The notes beneath the pieces are model-generated. The model searched no databases. It had not been told where the DNA came from and saw only the letters and a program-made list of their open reading frames with translations. This document shows positions 50,268 through 59,693 of a DNA stretch of 64,000 bases, one piece after another (the first letter of the stretch is position 1; each line of letters opens with the position of its first letter). Both the position numbers and the translations under genes were made by a program. Origin of the DNA: CBDDKW01 sp965230425 (GTDB lineage Bacteria; Pseudomonadota; Gammaproteobacteria; UBA1113); contig CBDDKW010000024.1 in NCBI GenBank assembly GCA_965230425.1, positions 124,001-188,000 of the forward strand, in the 5' to 3' direction.

Positions 50268-50852
50268 TTGAGTACGCCAATTAAGCTGATTGTGGGCTTG
50301 GGTAATCCAGGCCCACAATATGAAACAACACGACACAATGCCGGAGCGTGGTTTGTCCAGCATATTGCAGAGCAAGCCAATGCAAGCTTACGACCGGAAA
50401 CCAAATTCCAAGGTCTCGCCGGTAAAATCAATCTTGATGGTAGAGAATGTCGTTTATTACTACCCACCACGTTTATGAATCACAGCGGTCGCGCCCTCAT
50501 TGCCATAGCAAAATTCTTTAAAATTGAACCACAAGCCATTCTTGTGGCCCATGATGAATTAGATATGCCTGCTGGCCAAGTGAAACTAAAGCAACAAGGT
50601 GGACATGGCGGCCATAATGGCCTACGCGACATTATTACCCACTTAGGCAGCAAAGATTTTTTACGCTTGCGCTTGGGTATCGGTCATCCAGGTCATAAAG
50701 ATGCCGTGTTAAATTACGTACTTGGCAAACCAAGCCAAGCTGATCGAGACAATATTAATCATGCCATCGACGCTGCAAGTCATGTGTTGAACTTATTATT
50801 AGAAGGCGATATTCAAAAAGCCATTCTACAATTACACAGCACACCAAATTAG
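50268..50852 (+). CDS. pth: Peptidyl-tRNA hydrolase
   Basis: Releases tRNA from stalled peptidyl-tRNA. 194 residues. Catalytic residues lie in the family stretches GLGNPGPQYETTRHNAGAW (Asn and His) and VAHDELDMPAGQVKLK (Asp), with GGHGGHNGLRDI following. The start is TTG at 50268, unusual, with no strong ribosome site; coupling to rplY, which stops 3 bp earlier, is likely. Confidence 0.96.
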   Translation: MSTPIKLIVGLGNPGPQYETTRHNAGAWFVQHIAEQANASLRPETKFQGLAGKINLDGRECRLLLPTTFMNHSGRALIAIAKFFKIEPQAILVAHDELDMPAGQVKLKQQGGHGGHNGLRDIITHLGSKDFLRLRLGIGHPGHKDAVLNYVLGKPSQADRDNINHAIDAASHVLNLLLEGDIQKAILQLHSTPN

Positions 50853-50871
50853 TCGTTGGCCAAGAGCATAA

Positions 50872-50905
50872 GCCAGAGCGTCTTATAGTCAGGGTTTTAT
50901 CTGGC
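50872..50905 (+). repeat. Dispersed stem-loop element, copy 2
   Basis: GCCAGA (50872-50877) pairs with TCTGGC (50900-50905) around the loop GCGTCTTATAGTCAGGG plus TTTTA. Compared with copies 1 and 3 the loop is shared and the stem differs but still pairs. It lies between pth and ychF. Confidence 0.7.
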
Positions 50906-50981
50906 GCAGCATAGCAAGCTAGAAAAACCTCACTGTACGACCTTATGGATAACTCATACTACGAGTAGAGGATAATAAACA

Positions 50982-52073
50982 ATGGGATTTAAATGTGGCA
51001 TCGTTGGCTTACCTAATGTGGGTAAATCCACCCTGTTTAATGCACTGACAACGGCCGGTATCGCCGCAGAGAACTATCCCTTTTGTACCATTGAGCCTAA
51101 TGTGGGGGTTGTGCCGATGCCCGATCCGCGTTTGGATCAACTCGCCGCCATTGTTAATCCACAAAAAATCATCCCAACCAGTATGGAGTTCGTTGATATT
51201 GCTGGCTTAGTGGCGGGTGCCGCCGATGGTGAAGGCTTAGGTAATAAATTTCTTGGCCATATCCGCGAAACCGACGCCATTGCACAAGTAGTACGCTGTT
51301 TTGAAAATACCGATATTGTCCATGTCTCCGGTCAAATTGATCCGATTAATGATATTACCACCATTAATACCGAACTTGCTTTAGCCGACCTCGACACCGT
51401 TGAAAAAGCACTACAACGCGTGGGTAAAAATGCCAAAAGTGGCAACAAAGAGGCAGTACGTGAAAAAGAGCTACTAACACGAGTGAAAGCACACTTAGAC
51501 ACCGGTGCCATGGCTCGCACATTAACATTAAGCGATGAAGAAAGTGTAACGATAAAATCACTGCACTTACTCACACAAAAGCCAACCCTGTATATTGCCA
51601 ACGTTAACGAAGATGGCTTTGAGAATAATCCGCATTTACAAAAAGTCATGGATCACGCCGCACAAGAAAATGCCCAAGTAGTACCTGTCTGTGCCGCCAT
51701 TGAAGCAGAGCTAGTTGAACTTGAAGAAGCCGATAAACAAGAATTTCTTGCCAGTATTGGCCTAGAAGAGCCGGGCTTAAATCGTATTATTCATGCGGGT
51801 TATAAGCTCTTAGGCTTAGAAACTTATTTTACCGCCGGTGTTAAAGAAGTCCGCGCTTGGACCATCACAGCACACTCCACCGCACCACAAGCCGCAGGCC
51901 GTATTCATACCGACTTTGAGCGCGGCTTTATTCGTGCTGAAGTCGTCAGCTTTGCCGACTATATTCAATACCAGGGCGAACAAGGTGCCAAAGAAGCGGG
52001 CCGATTACGCGCAGAAGGTAAAGAATACATTGTCCAAGATGGTGATGTGATCCACTTCTTGTTTAATGTCTAA
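50982..52073 (+). CDS. ychF: Redox-regulated ATPase/GTPase YchF
   Basis: An Obg-related P-loop ATPase that binds ribosomes and is linked to oxidative-stress response. 363 residues, standard. GLPNVGKSTLFNALT is the P-loop at residues 8-22; DIAGLVAGAADGEGLGNKF follows (switch II region); the C-terminal TGS domain includes LETYFTAGVKEVRAWT and IHTDFERGFIRAEV. GAGGATAA precedes the ATG. The rplY-pth-ychF order is conserved. Confidence 0.97.
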   Translation: MGFKCGIVGLPNVGKSTLFNALTTAGIAAENYPFCTIEPNVGVVPMPDPRLDQLAAIVNPQKIIPTSMEFVDIAGLVAGAADGEGLGNKFLGHIRETDAIAQVVRCFENTDIVHVSGQIDPINDITTINTELALADLDTVEKALQRVGKNAKSGNKEAVREKELLTRVKAHLDTGAMARTLTLSDEESVTIKSLHLLTQKPTLYIANVNEDGFENNPHLQKVMDHAAQENAQVVPVCAAIEAELVELEEADKQEFLASIGLEEPGLNRIIHAGYKLLGLETYFTAGVKEVRAWTITAHSTAPQAAGRIHTDFERGFIRAEVVSFADYIQYQGEQGAKEAGRLRAEGKEYIVQDGDVIHFLFNV

Positions 52074-52156
52074 GCTGTTTGCGTCATATGTGATGCTATA
52101 GCCTTAAAAAGCAAGTTGACAAAAAGTCCGCTTGAGGAGAGAATAGCACCCCTCGT

Positions 52157-52233
52157 GGCTATGTAGCTCAGCTGGTTAGAGCACAGCACTCATAATGCTG
52201 GGGTCGGTGGTTCGAGTCCACCCATAGCCACCA
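52157..52233 (+). tRNA. tRNA-Met (anticodon CAT, elongator type)
   Basis: A 77-base cloverleaf: acceptor GGCTATG/CATAGCC, anticodon loop CTCATAA, GGTTCGAGTC T-arm, encoded CCA. It closely resembles E. coli elongator tRNA-Met and lacks the initiator C1xA72 mismatch; the tRNA-Ile2 pattern (GGCCCCT acceptor) is also absent. Confidence 0.95.
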
Positions 52234-52381
52234 TTCATTTTGTGTCCTTACCGGAGACAGCATTCACTGCCCACTTCAATACCCCTGTAGATGATAAAGA
52301 ACTAGAAGAGCCAACTTTGAGCCACAGGATGACGCAGCTTATAAACTGCAAGTCATCCATTAAGCAACTCAGCCTATGCTT

Positions 52382-53083
52382 TTAAGCTTCTGCTCCAGCA
52401 GCCGCACCATGCTCATAGCTCTCTAGGTAAGAGGCTGTATCATGGCAGTGTTTTGTTGACATATTTTTACCAGGACGCACGAATAAAGAATGGTATTGCT
52501 CCATGAATTCGCGGTTAGGATATTCTTTTTCGCTCAGGCTATCGCTCGTTTCAGACATATCAGATTTACCTCCAATTTTTGCCTGTATACGAGAAGAATA
52601 GCCCACAATATTGCGAGTGACAATTTCCTTTAAGCAATAAGCTTTAAATGCCTCTACAAAACGCTCTAATTTTGCATATCTGCGGTGGGCGAGCACATTC
52701 CACACTTGCCATTTTGCGGGCATATAATTAAAGCAAAAATGCTCTAATAACCGGGCAGCATGCATTTGGTCGATATAACCATAGGCAAAAGAATGTACAA
52801 TCTTTAACAGCTCTTTTTTAGGCTTATCGGCACAGGATAACTGTAACATTTCCTCTAAGGACATCTGCGCTGCTGGTAGTGGTGCGAGAAATGCAGCGAG
52901 TAACTCTTGCTGTGTATTAGACAAGTACGTTGCTTTTAATTGCACAAACCTATCACTTTGCATTTTACTTTTGGTATTTGCTGTAGACGTAGCCTTAGCG
53001 CTGTCTTCGCAGCTAGTACTTGAGCCTTTGAGTGTCTCCAGCAAAAAGCTCCGTCTCATTGATTGTCTCCCTATTGTTGTCAT
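52382..53083 (-). CDS. Uncharacterised helical protein
   Basis: 233 residues, no signal peptide, no membrane segment and no family I recognise. Residues 1-45 are polar and low-complexity (SSTSCEDSAKATSTANTKS); the centre is helical with several aromatic residues (HFCFNYMPAKWQVWNVLAHRR); the C-terminus is small-residue rich (HGAAAGAEA). It stands alone between tRNA-Met and the divergent acid phosphatase gene. The start could be ATG 53083 or ATG 53059 (MRRSFLLETL). An intracellular-bacterial effector is possible but there is no direct sign. Confidence 0.65.
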   Translation of the reverse strand: MTTIGRQSMRRSFLLETLKGSSTSCEDSAKATSTANTKSKMQSDRFVQLKATYLSNTQQELLAAFLAPLPAAQMSLEEMLQLSCADKPKKELLKIVHSFAYGYIDQMHAARLLEHFCFNYMPAKWQVWNVLAHRRYAKLERFVEAFKAYCLKEIVTRNIVGYSSRIQAKIGGKSDMSETSDSLSEKEYPNREFMEQYHSLFVRPGKNMSTKHCHDTASYLESYEHGAAAGAEA

Positions 53084-53332
53084 TTTTTTTCCTTATTTTA
53101 TCCGTCATTATTTTCCATTTTTACTTTAACAATCATGGCCATAAACTGGTTTTTGAAAGTAGGATAAAAAACATAGAACCTAGTCTGCAATAACTCAAGT
53201 TAGCTTCTTGGGTAAATGCTGTGGATAAAATGTGTTTTTCCTGAGAGTTTTAAAAAAACTGTAAATAATTTAGATCTTTTGGCAAAAGAGCTATAAAATG
53301 CACAGCCTTTTCATAAAAACAAGGATAACAAA

Positions 53333-54004
53333 ATGAAAATCTTCAACCGTACGATCGCACTGTTAATTGGCTTATTTGTAAGCATCTCTACTGTCTATGG
53401 CGCTGAGCCTGAAAACTTAGATACGGCTAAACAAGCGCTGGTTAACTATCATGACAGTGGTGAGTATATGCAAGATCTCAATGCAAAAATTATGCAAACA
53501 GAACTGTATTTACTCCAGCAAGTCAAAGCAAACCAACAATCGGCCCATCCACAAAAATTGGCAATCGTATTAGATATCGATGAAACAGCGTTATCTAATT
53601 ATGCGCGTATGTATAAGATGGACTTTGGTGGGACTCGACAAGCACGAGAAGCCATTATGGATAAAGCGCAATTACCTGCTATCGCCGCAACCTTGGCACT
53701 CACCAAACTAGCGCAAGAAAATCATGTGGCAGTATTTTTCATCACGGGCCGCCCAAGCGACATGCGAGACAGTACGATTAAAAACTTGCATAGAGCAGGT
53801 TTTAAAGACTGGCAGGGTTTAAGCCTAGCACCGAATAAATACACACAACCTTCTATGAGCACCTTTAAAACTGCAGCTCGTAAAGCGATTACGCATCAAG
53901 GTTATGACATAATTTTGAATATCGGTGACCAGGATAGTGATCTAAACGGTGGTTATGCTAAAAAAACGATTAAACTACCTAATCCTTTTTACTATACGCA
54001 TTAA
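53333..54004 (+). CDS. HAD-family acid phosphatase (class B/C type, secreted)
   Basis: 223 residues with an N-terminal signal peptide (AIALLIGLFVSISTVYGA region). The HAD motif I is DIDETAL, with the two catalytic Asp residues of the IIIB subfamily; FFITGRP is motif II; GDQDSDLNGGYAKK is motif IV. It belongs to the HAD acid phosphatase (PF03767) family. Periplasmic dephosphorylation of nucleotides or other phosphomonoesters is expected. There is no lipobox, so it is not an e(P4)-type lipoprotein. AAGGATAAC precedes the ATG. Confidence 0.9.
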   Translation: MKIFNRTIALLIGLFVSISTVYGAEPENLDTAKQALVNYHDSGEYMQDLNAKIMQTELYLLQQVKANQQSAHPQKLAIVLDIDETALSNYARMYKMDFGGTRQAREAIMDKAQLPAIAATLALTKLAQENHVAVFFITGRPSDMRDSTIKNLHRAGFKDWQGLSLAPNKYTQPSMSTFKTAARKAITHQGYDIILNIGDQDSDLNGGYAKKTIKLPNPFYYTH

Positions 54005-54029
54005 TAAGATTGATTCTTTGCTGACATAA

Positions 54030-54058
54030 ACAATAGCCTGTGATTAGCAGGCTATTGT
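54030..54058 (+). terminator. Hairpin after the acid phosphatase gene
   Basis: ACAATAGCCTG (54030-54040) pairs perfectly with CAGGCTATTGT (54048-54058). No T run follows, so it may be an attenuating or mRNA-stabilising hairpin as well as a terminator. Confidence 0.55.
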
Positions 54059-54112
54059 GCTGTTACTTGATATTAACTTTAGCGACGATGAGCGCGTGCC
54101 AAAGGATAAATC

Positions 54113-55318
54113 ATGAAATTTCGTCAATTACTACCTATTTATTTTGTAATATTTTTGAGTTTCTTGGGTTATGCACTGACCATAACCATGTATATCCCTA
54201 TGCTCTTGAGTCCACACTTTAATTTTTTACCAGTGGAAACATCATTACCACTACGCATTGCTCTGACTGGATCCCTGCTTGCTACGTACCCACTTGGCCA
54301 ATTAATTGGCTCACCCATAATAGGCAAGCTTTCCAATAACTTTGGACATAAGCGTGCATTATTAATCAGTCTATTCGGTTGTGCCCTTGGATTCGCAGGT
54401 ATCGCTATAAGTATTCGATTTCAGCAAATCAGCCTACTCTTTTTCAGCTCTTTGTTCACTGGAATGTGTGAATCTAATATGCAACTCTCTTTAGCTATTA
54501 TTACTGATAGAACTGAAGAACCTGCACTAAAGACGAAATTGATTAATAATCTATATGTTGCTTGTAGCTTAGGCTATATCATCGGCCCACTACTCGGTGG
54601 CACTAGCGGTATGCTACTTACTTATAGTATCCCCTTCTGGATAACTGCTCTCTGCATTGCTGGTCTAATTATCTGGGTAAGCTATAGCTTAACTGAACAT
54701 AAGATGACTTCTGAAGCTTCCTCTGGCATACGTTTTCATTCATTTACAGCTCTCAAATCAATATTTCGTGAAAAAAGACTTCTTCCTTTCTACTTACTTA
54801 ATTTTCTCATATTTTTTGCCGCACGAGGGATTTATCGAATGGTGCCCTTATATATTGTTGACAAGTGGCATCCATCATTACTAACCTACTCTCTATTAAT
54901 TTACTCTGTAGCTTACGTTTGTTTTTTAACAACTTCGTTCATATTAGGAAGAATTGTAACACGTTTCTCACTACCTAAATTATTGAGTAGTTTATTATTA
55001 ATCGGCGGCATACTCATACTCAGTCTTGTCATCCCCTACGATTTTAGACAAGTTTGGGTAATTTACGTAATAGCAATGATACCCATTGTAATGACTATAC
55101 CTATTTGTAGTGCTTGGCTATTCCAGCAAGCAAAAGATGATAAACAAAATACAGCAGATGCAAGTAACTATGCTTTACTCACACTCGCAGAGTCTTCTTC
55201 AGCAGCCATCGGCGGACTCATTGCAGCACTATTAGTACCATTATCTATTGTGACTATGGGCATTATCTTATTAATTACAGGCTTCATTGTTATTTGGCTC
55301 AGTCGGTACGATGTATAG
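54113..55318 (+). CDS. MFS transporter
   Basis: 401 residues with twelve predicted membrane segments. The N-terminal half has the antiporter pattern GQLIGSPIIGKLSNNFGHKRAL (motif A-like, D/N-x-x-G-x-R/K) after the second helix and GPLLGGTSG in the fifth. A proton-linked exporter of a drug or metabolite is most likely; the substrate is unknown. AAAGGATAAATC precedes the ATG. Confidence 0.88.
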   Translation: MKFRQLLPIYFVIFLSFLGYALTITMYIPMLLSPHFNFLPVETSLPLRIALTGSLLATYPLGQLIGSPIIGKLSNNFGHKRALLISLFGCALGFAGIAISIRFQQISLLFFSSLFTGMCESNMQLSLAIITDRTEEPALKTKLINNLYVACSLGYIIGPLLGGTSGMLLTYSIPFWITALCIAGLIIWVSYSLTEHKMTSEASSGIRFHSFTALKSIFREKRLLPFYLLNFLIFFAARGIYRMVPLYIVDKWHPSLLTYSLLIYSVAYVCFLTTSFILGRIVTRFSLPKLLSSLLLIGGILILSLVIPYDFRQVWVIYVIAMIPIVMTIPICSAWLFQQAKDDKQNTADASNYALLTLAESSSAAIGGLIAALLVPLSIVTMGIILLITGFIVIWLSRYDV

Positions 55319-55622
55319 ACAAGGTACTTAGGAAACGCTAATTGTTACTGGGCCTCGATCAACGCGCCCATGTAATATACTGTAACTACACTAAATCTAG
55401 ATACTCTAGTTTTCAGTAGGTATCCAAAATGTGATGATCTGTCCCTCAATTCCCCTAACCATATGATATTTCTACTAAATCTTTTATTCTTCTTCAATAT
55501 GAACTATATATTGTATGTCAATTTTTAATTATAGAATAAATTATATTGCATAAAATATAGCAAAACTCATTGATTGGTATATAATGTAAGTAAAATTTTA
55601 TAATTTTGTTAAATTTTTACAT
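55319..55622. other. 304-bp AT-rich intergenic region upstream of the second AbiE pair
   Basis: No gene seen. TATAAT at 55580-55585 is a good -10 for the downstream pair; no clear -35 was found. TGTAAGTAAAATTTT at 55585-55600 is imperfectly mirrored by AAATTTTTACA just before the start codon, a possible operator. Confidence 0.55.
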
Positions 55623-56429
55623 ATGAAATATAGTAATTCAACAGATTTTGCTCGCAAAGGACTTGGTAAAACACAGGCAAGACACTACTCTAGCTTGCTC
55701 AGAAATACTAATGGCACCATAACTGTCAGTGAAGCAGCTAAAATTTTACGCCAAACTAATAGCAAAACTTCTATGTTTCTGTCATTACTGGTAAAGAAAG
55801 GTTGGTTAAAACGTATTGGATATGGTGTTTACATTCCAATTCCGATTGAGTCTTCTACAACAGAGTATATAGCTAATGAACCATTTCTTATCGTAAATGA
55901 ACTATTCTCACCTTGCTATATAGCCGGTATGAATGCAGCTAATTATTGGGGGTTAACCGACCAATTGTTTCGAACAACAACGGTCATGACTCAAAAACTT
56001 ATTAGAGATCGTAATCCAATAATTGCGGGGAATGAATATAAAATACATACTATTAACTCGCGATATTTCTATGGGCTTAAATCAACTTGGATAGACTCCG
56101 TAAGAATAAAAATTTCAGATCCGACTCGCACGCTTGTGGATATGGGTATTTTTCCTCAATTTTGTGGTGGTATTCGATTTATAGAAGATGTCCTGATAGC
56201 GTATTGGCAGTCTGAACTTAAAGATCTCCAACTCTTGATGCAATATTTGGAGCAATCAGAAAATGGTACAGCCTTTAAACGTATTGGCTACCTTACAGAA
56301 AAGCTTTTTCCAGATGAAAAAAAATTTATTCAGTTCTGTCAAAATAATTTAACACAAGGTTATTCAAAAATCGAACCATCTATCCAACAAACTAAATTAA
56401 GTACCAGATGGCGATTATGGATAGCTTAA
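55623..56429 (+). CDS. AbiEi-type antitoxin, second system
   Basis: 268 residues. The N-terminal winged helix holds GTITVSEAAKILRQTNSKTSMFLSLLVKKGWLKRIGYGVYIPI (residues about 31-73), the antitoxin DNA-binding head of the AbiEi family; the remainder (ISDPTRTLVDMG, then FIEDVLIAYW) matches its C-terminal body. It is unrelated at the residue level to the first AbiEi (5151-5936). It precedes an AbiEii gene by 20 bp. The ATG has only a T-rich leader and no strong ribosome site. Confidence 0.82.
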   Translation: MKYSNSTDFARKGLGKTQARHYSSLLRNTNGTITVSEAAKILRQTNSKTSMFLSLLVKKGWLKRIGYGVYIPIPIESSTTEYIANEPFLIVNELFSPCYIAGMNAANYWGLTDQLFRTTTVMTQKLIRDRNPIIAGNEYKIHTINSRYFYGLKSTWIDSVRIKISDPTRTLVDMGIFPQFCGGIRFIEDVLIAYWQSELKDLQLLMQYLEQSENGTAFKRIGYLTEKLFPDEKKFIQFCQNNLTQGYSKIEPSIQQTKLSTRWRLWIA

Positions 56430-56449
56430 ATTATAAATAGTGGTGCATT

Positions 56450-57313
56450 ATGATCAAAAAAAATGAAATTCAAAGAGTAGCACAGGCTTTCTCATTACCT
56501 CAGAACTCCATTGAAAAAGATTATATTCTCAGTTGGCTTTTAGCTGGTATCTATAACAGACATGCGTTAAAAAACCAATGGGTTTTTAAAGGAGGTACTT
56601 GTATAAAAAAATGTTTCATCGAAACTTACCGATTTTCAGAAGATCTTGATTTTACTATCTTAGATCCTAAACAGATTGACACCTCATTTTTACAGTCTGA
56701 ATTTCAAGCCATTAGTGAGTGGATATACGAACACTCAGGCATTGAAGTGCCATTCCATGAAGTAAAATTTGAAAAATACATTAATCCTAGAGCACAAGAA
56801 TCTATTGAAGGTAAAGTTCCATATAAAGGGCCTCTGCAGAGACGAGGCAACAATCCTAATGTTAAATTAAATTTAACATTTGATGAAATCCTCGTTACTC
56901 CTCCAAAACCCACACCAATTTTGCATCACTACACTGATAGTGAAGATTTTGATAATCTAAAAGCACTATCATATTGCCTCGACGAATTATTTGCAGAAAA
57001 AATGAGAGCTTTTATTGAACGCACTCGTCCGCGTGATTTATTTGATATTATCAGCATATTTTCACATGATGAACTTGTACTAAATAAAGGTAACGTACAA
57101 TCTATCTTCATCAAAAAGTGCCAGCATAAAGGTATAAAAAATATCAAAACTGAGCTACTCAATACAGAACTTAAAAAAAATGAGCTTTTTAGTGACTGGG
57201 AATATATGTTGTCACATCAGATAGCTAATTTACCACCTTGCGAAAACTATTGGAGTAAAATACCCTCTTTATTTGGCTGGCTAACAGATGGATTAAATGA
57301 TGACACTACGTAG
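56450..57313 (+). CDS. AbiEii-type nucleotidyltransferase, second system
   Basis: 287 residues. The transferase core is at residues 40-65: WVFKGGTCIKKCFIETYRF then SEDLDFTIL (GG-T and D-x-D). ALSYCLDELFAEKMRAFIER and PRDLFDIISIF match the rest of the domain. It is a different branch of the superfamily from the first toxin at 4244-5161. The pair is probably a toxin-antitoxin or abortive infection module. Confidence 0.85.
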   Translation: MIKKNEIQRVAQAFSLPQNSIEKDYILSWLLAGIYNRHALKNQWVFKGGTCIKKCFIETYRFSEDLDFTILDPKQIDTSFLQSEFQAISEWIYEHSGIEVPFHEVKFEKYINPRAQESIEGKVPYKGPLQRRGNNPNVKLNLTFDEILVTPPKPTPILHHYTDSEDFDNLKALSYCLDELFAEKMRAFIERTRPRDLFDIISIFSHDELVLNKGNVQSIFIKKCQHKGIKNIKTELLNTELKKNELFSDWEYMLSHQIANLPPCENYWSKIPSLFGWLTDGLNDDTT

Positions 57314-57342
57314 CAAACTGTTGTGTCATATATTACTCCCAA

Positions 57343-57400
57343 ATTACTTCTGGATTACTTCTGGATTACTTCTGGATTACTTCTGGATTACTTCTGGATT
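57343..57400. repeat. Five-copy 11-bp tandem repeat
   Basis: ATTACTTCTGG in exact 11-bp register at 57343, 57354, 57365, 57376 and 57387, plus ATT. It begins 29 bp after the AbiEii stop, the same relative position as the 10-bp array after the AlbA-domain gene. Confidence 0.95.
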
Positions 57401-57486
57401 TAACTATTAACAGTCTACCAAACCGGAGCTTAAGCCTAATTTCGCACATAGTAAATTGCTCGTGTAGCGAAAAATCATGGGCAATT

Positions 57487-59601
57487 TCAGCCTATCATGC
57501 CATACTGTTCCTTACTACCCAACCAACGCTCAACAATACACTCTGCTGCTTGTGGTTGCTGTGCTAATAACTCTTGGGCTACGCGCTGTACTTTAGGTAA
57601 CAAGCGTTGATCACGCACAATATTAGCAATGCGCATATGGATGTTACCTGTCTGGCGGGTACCTAGGACTTCACCAGGGCCGCGTAACTCTAAATCACGC
57701 TGAGCGATTTTAAAACCATCATTGGTTTCACGTAAAATACCTAAGCGTGACTTTGCCATTTGTGATAAGGGCAATTGGTATAACAGCACGCAATGACTTT
57801 CCACTGAGCCACGGCCAACACGCCCACGTAGTTGATGTAACTGTGCCAGACCTAGGCGTTCTGGGTTTTCAATAATCATTAAACTGGCATTGGGTACATC
57901 CACCCCTACTTCGATCACAGTGGTTGCAACCAGTAAATCCGTCTCGCCAGCTTGGAAGCTTGCCATAATGGCTTCTTTTTCTGCTGGTTTTAGGCGTCCA
58001 TGAATTAAAGCAACTTTTAAGGCAGGTAATTGCTCTTGTAAGTCTGCTGCTGTGGCTTCTGCGGCTTGGCATTGTAAAACTTCAGATTCTTCAATCAGCG
58101 TACACACCCAATAGGCTTGACGTTTTTGTTCGCAGGCTTGGCGTACTCGCTGGATCACTTCACCGCGCTTTTCATTGGAGATAGCAACAGTCGTCACTGG
58201 TGTGCGCCCTGGCGGTAATTCATCAATCACTGAGGTATCTAAATCCGCATAAGCAGTCATGGCCAGTGTACGAGGGATCGGCGTAGCCGTCATAATTAAC
58301 TGATGAGGATGGATGCTGGCTTGCTCACCTTTTTCTTTTAAAGCTAAGCGCTGATGCACGCCAAAACGATGTTGCTCATCAATCACGACTAAAACAAGAT
58401 CAGCAAATTCCACATCCTTTTGGAACAAAGCATGTGTGCCTACAACCACTTTCACTTCTCCTGCAGCGATTTGCGCTAAAATGGGCTTGCGTTGTTTAGC
58501 GGTCATTTTACCAGATAACCAAGCAACTTTAATATCTAGCTCTGCCAGCCAGCGTTCAAAGGTTTTAAAGTGTTGTTCCGCTAATAATTCAGTAGGTGCC
58601 ATTAACACTGCTTGCTTACCTTGCTCTATGGCTTGCAACATGCTCATGGCGGCAACAACCGTCTTACCCGATCCTACGTCGCCTTGCACTAAACGTAGCA
58701 TGGGTGAAGCTTGGGCAAGATCCGTGGCTATTTCGTCGACCACACGCCCTTGAGCTGCGGTTAACTTAAATGGTAAAGAGGCGAGAAACTTCTCTTGTAA
58801 GCTACCTTGGCCCGTTAACGCACATGCCTGTTGATGTTTTACCCTATCGCGCAAGCGTCGTAAGCTAATTTGATGCGCAACTAATTCTTCAAAGGCTAAG
58901 CGCTGTTGCATGGGATGGATGCCTTCGAGTAGCTGCTCTTGATTAGCATCGGGTGGTGGGCAATGTACATATTCCACCGCTGCTGCCAGCGGTGCCAGAT
59001 CATATTGTTCCAGCAAGACCTGGGGAAAATGTTCTTGTAACACCGCGCCATTTTTTAAAAACTGTAATGCCTGATCAGCTAACTGGCGTAATGAGTGCTG
59101 TGATAACCCTTCCGTCGTTGGATAAATAGGCGTGAGGGTTTCGGCCACAGGCATAATTTTATCAGCATCAACGAAACGGTATTCTGGGTGTATCATTTCA
59201 AATCGACTGGCACCACGGCGCACTTCACCAAAACAACGAATACGCCGACCTACCTTTAAATTATCGCGTTGCGCTCCGCTAAAATGAAAAAAGCGTAAAC
59301 CTAAACGCCAACCTTTTTCTTGGATAGTACAATAAAGACTCATTTTGCGGCCACGCTTGGTTTCCGTACTAAGAATTTCCCCCTCGACCACGACAAATTC
59401 ACCGAGCTGTACATCAGCCATGGGGGTGACTCGGGTACGATCTTGATAACGTAGAGGCAAATGAAATAACAAATCTTGTACAGTATGTAGATCACGTTTA
59501 GCCAATTGTTCGGTGAGCTTGGCACCCACGCCACGCAAAACCGAGACGGGCATCTTATCCAGAGATTGTTGTGCTGCTGTCGACAGGGTTGGTTTGGCCA
59601 T
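57487..59601 (-). CDS. recG: ATP-dependent DNA helicase RecG
   Basis: Reverses stalled replication forks and branches Holliday junctions. 704 residues, full length. The N-terminal wedge (OB-fold) covers about 60-160. Helicase motifs: QGDVGSGKTVVA (I), VVIDEQHRFG (DEQH, II), MTATPIPRT (III), HGRLKPAEKEAIM, EVGVDVPNAS and HQLRGRVGRG (VI). It is divergent from the DUF2252 gene. Confidence 0.97.
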   Translation of the reverse strand: MAKPTLSTAAQQSLDKMPVSVLRGVGAKLTEQLAKRDLHTVQDLLFHLPLRYQDRTRVTPMADVQLGEFVVVEGEILSTETKRGRKMSLYCTIQEKGWRLGLRFFHFSGAQRDNLKVGRRIRCFGEVRRGASRFEMIHPEYRFVDADKIMPVAETLTPIYPTTEGLSQHSLRQLADQALQFLKNGAVLQEHFPQVLLEQYDLAPLAAAVEYVHCPPPDANQEQLLEGIHPMQQRLAFEELVAHQISLRRLRDRVKHQQACALTGQGSLQEKFLASLPFKLTAAQGRVVDEIATDLAQASPMLRLVQGDVGSGKTVVAAMSMLQAIEQGKQAVLMAPTELLAEQHFKTFERWLAELDIKVAWLSGKMTAKQRKPILAQIAAGEVKVVVGTHALFQKDVEFADLVLVVIDEQHRFGVHQRLALKEKGEQASIHPHQLIMTATPIPRTLAMTAYADLDTSVIDELPPGRTPVTTVAISNEKRGEVIQRVRQACEQKRQAYWVCTLIEESEVLQCQAAEATAADLQEQLPALKVALIHGRLKPAEKEAIMASFQAGETDLLVATTVIEVGVDVPNASLMIIENPERLGLAQLHQLRGRVGRGSVESHCVLLYQLPLSQMAKSRLGILRETNDGFKIAQRDLELRGPGEVLGTRQTGNIHMRIANIVRDQRLLPKVQRVAQELLAQQPQAAECIVERWLGSKEQYGMIG

Positions 59602-59693
59602 GTTACTGTTATGCTATCCTAAGAAAGTGTCGGTAGTAGTACTTATTAAGTATGATATCCGATGTACAAAAGGAATTGGCATAGGATACCTCA

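Noticed and set aside
57343..57400. CRISPR or origin iterons
   Set aside because: Units are 11 bp, directly joined, with no replication gene and no spacers.
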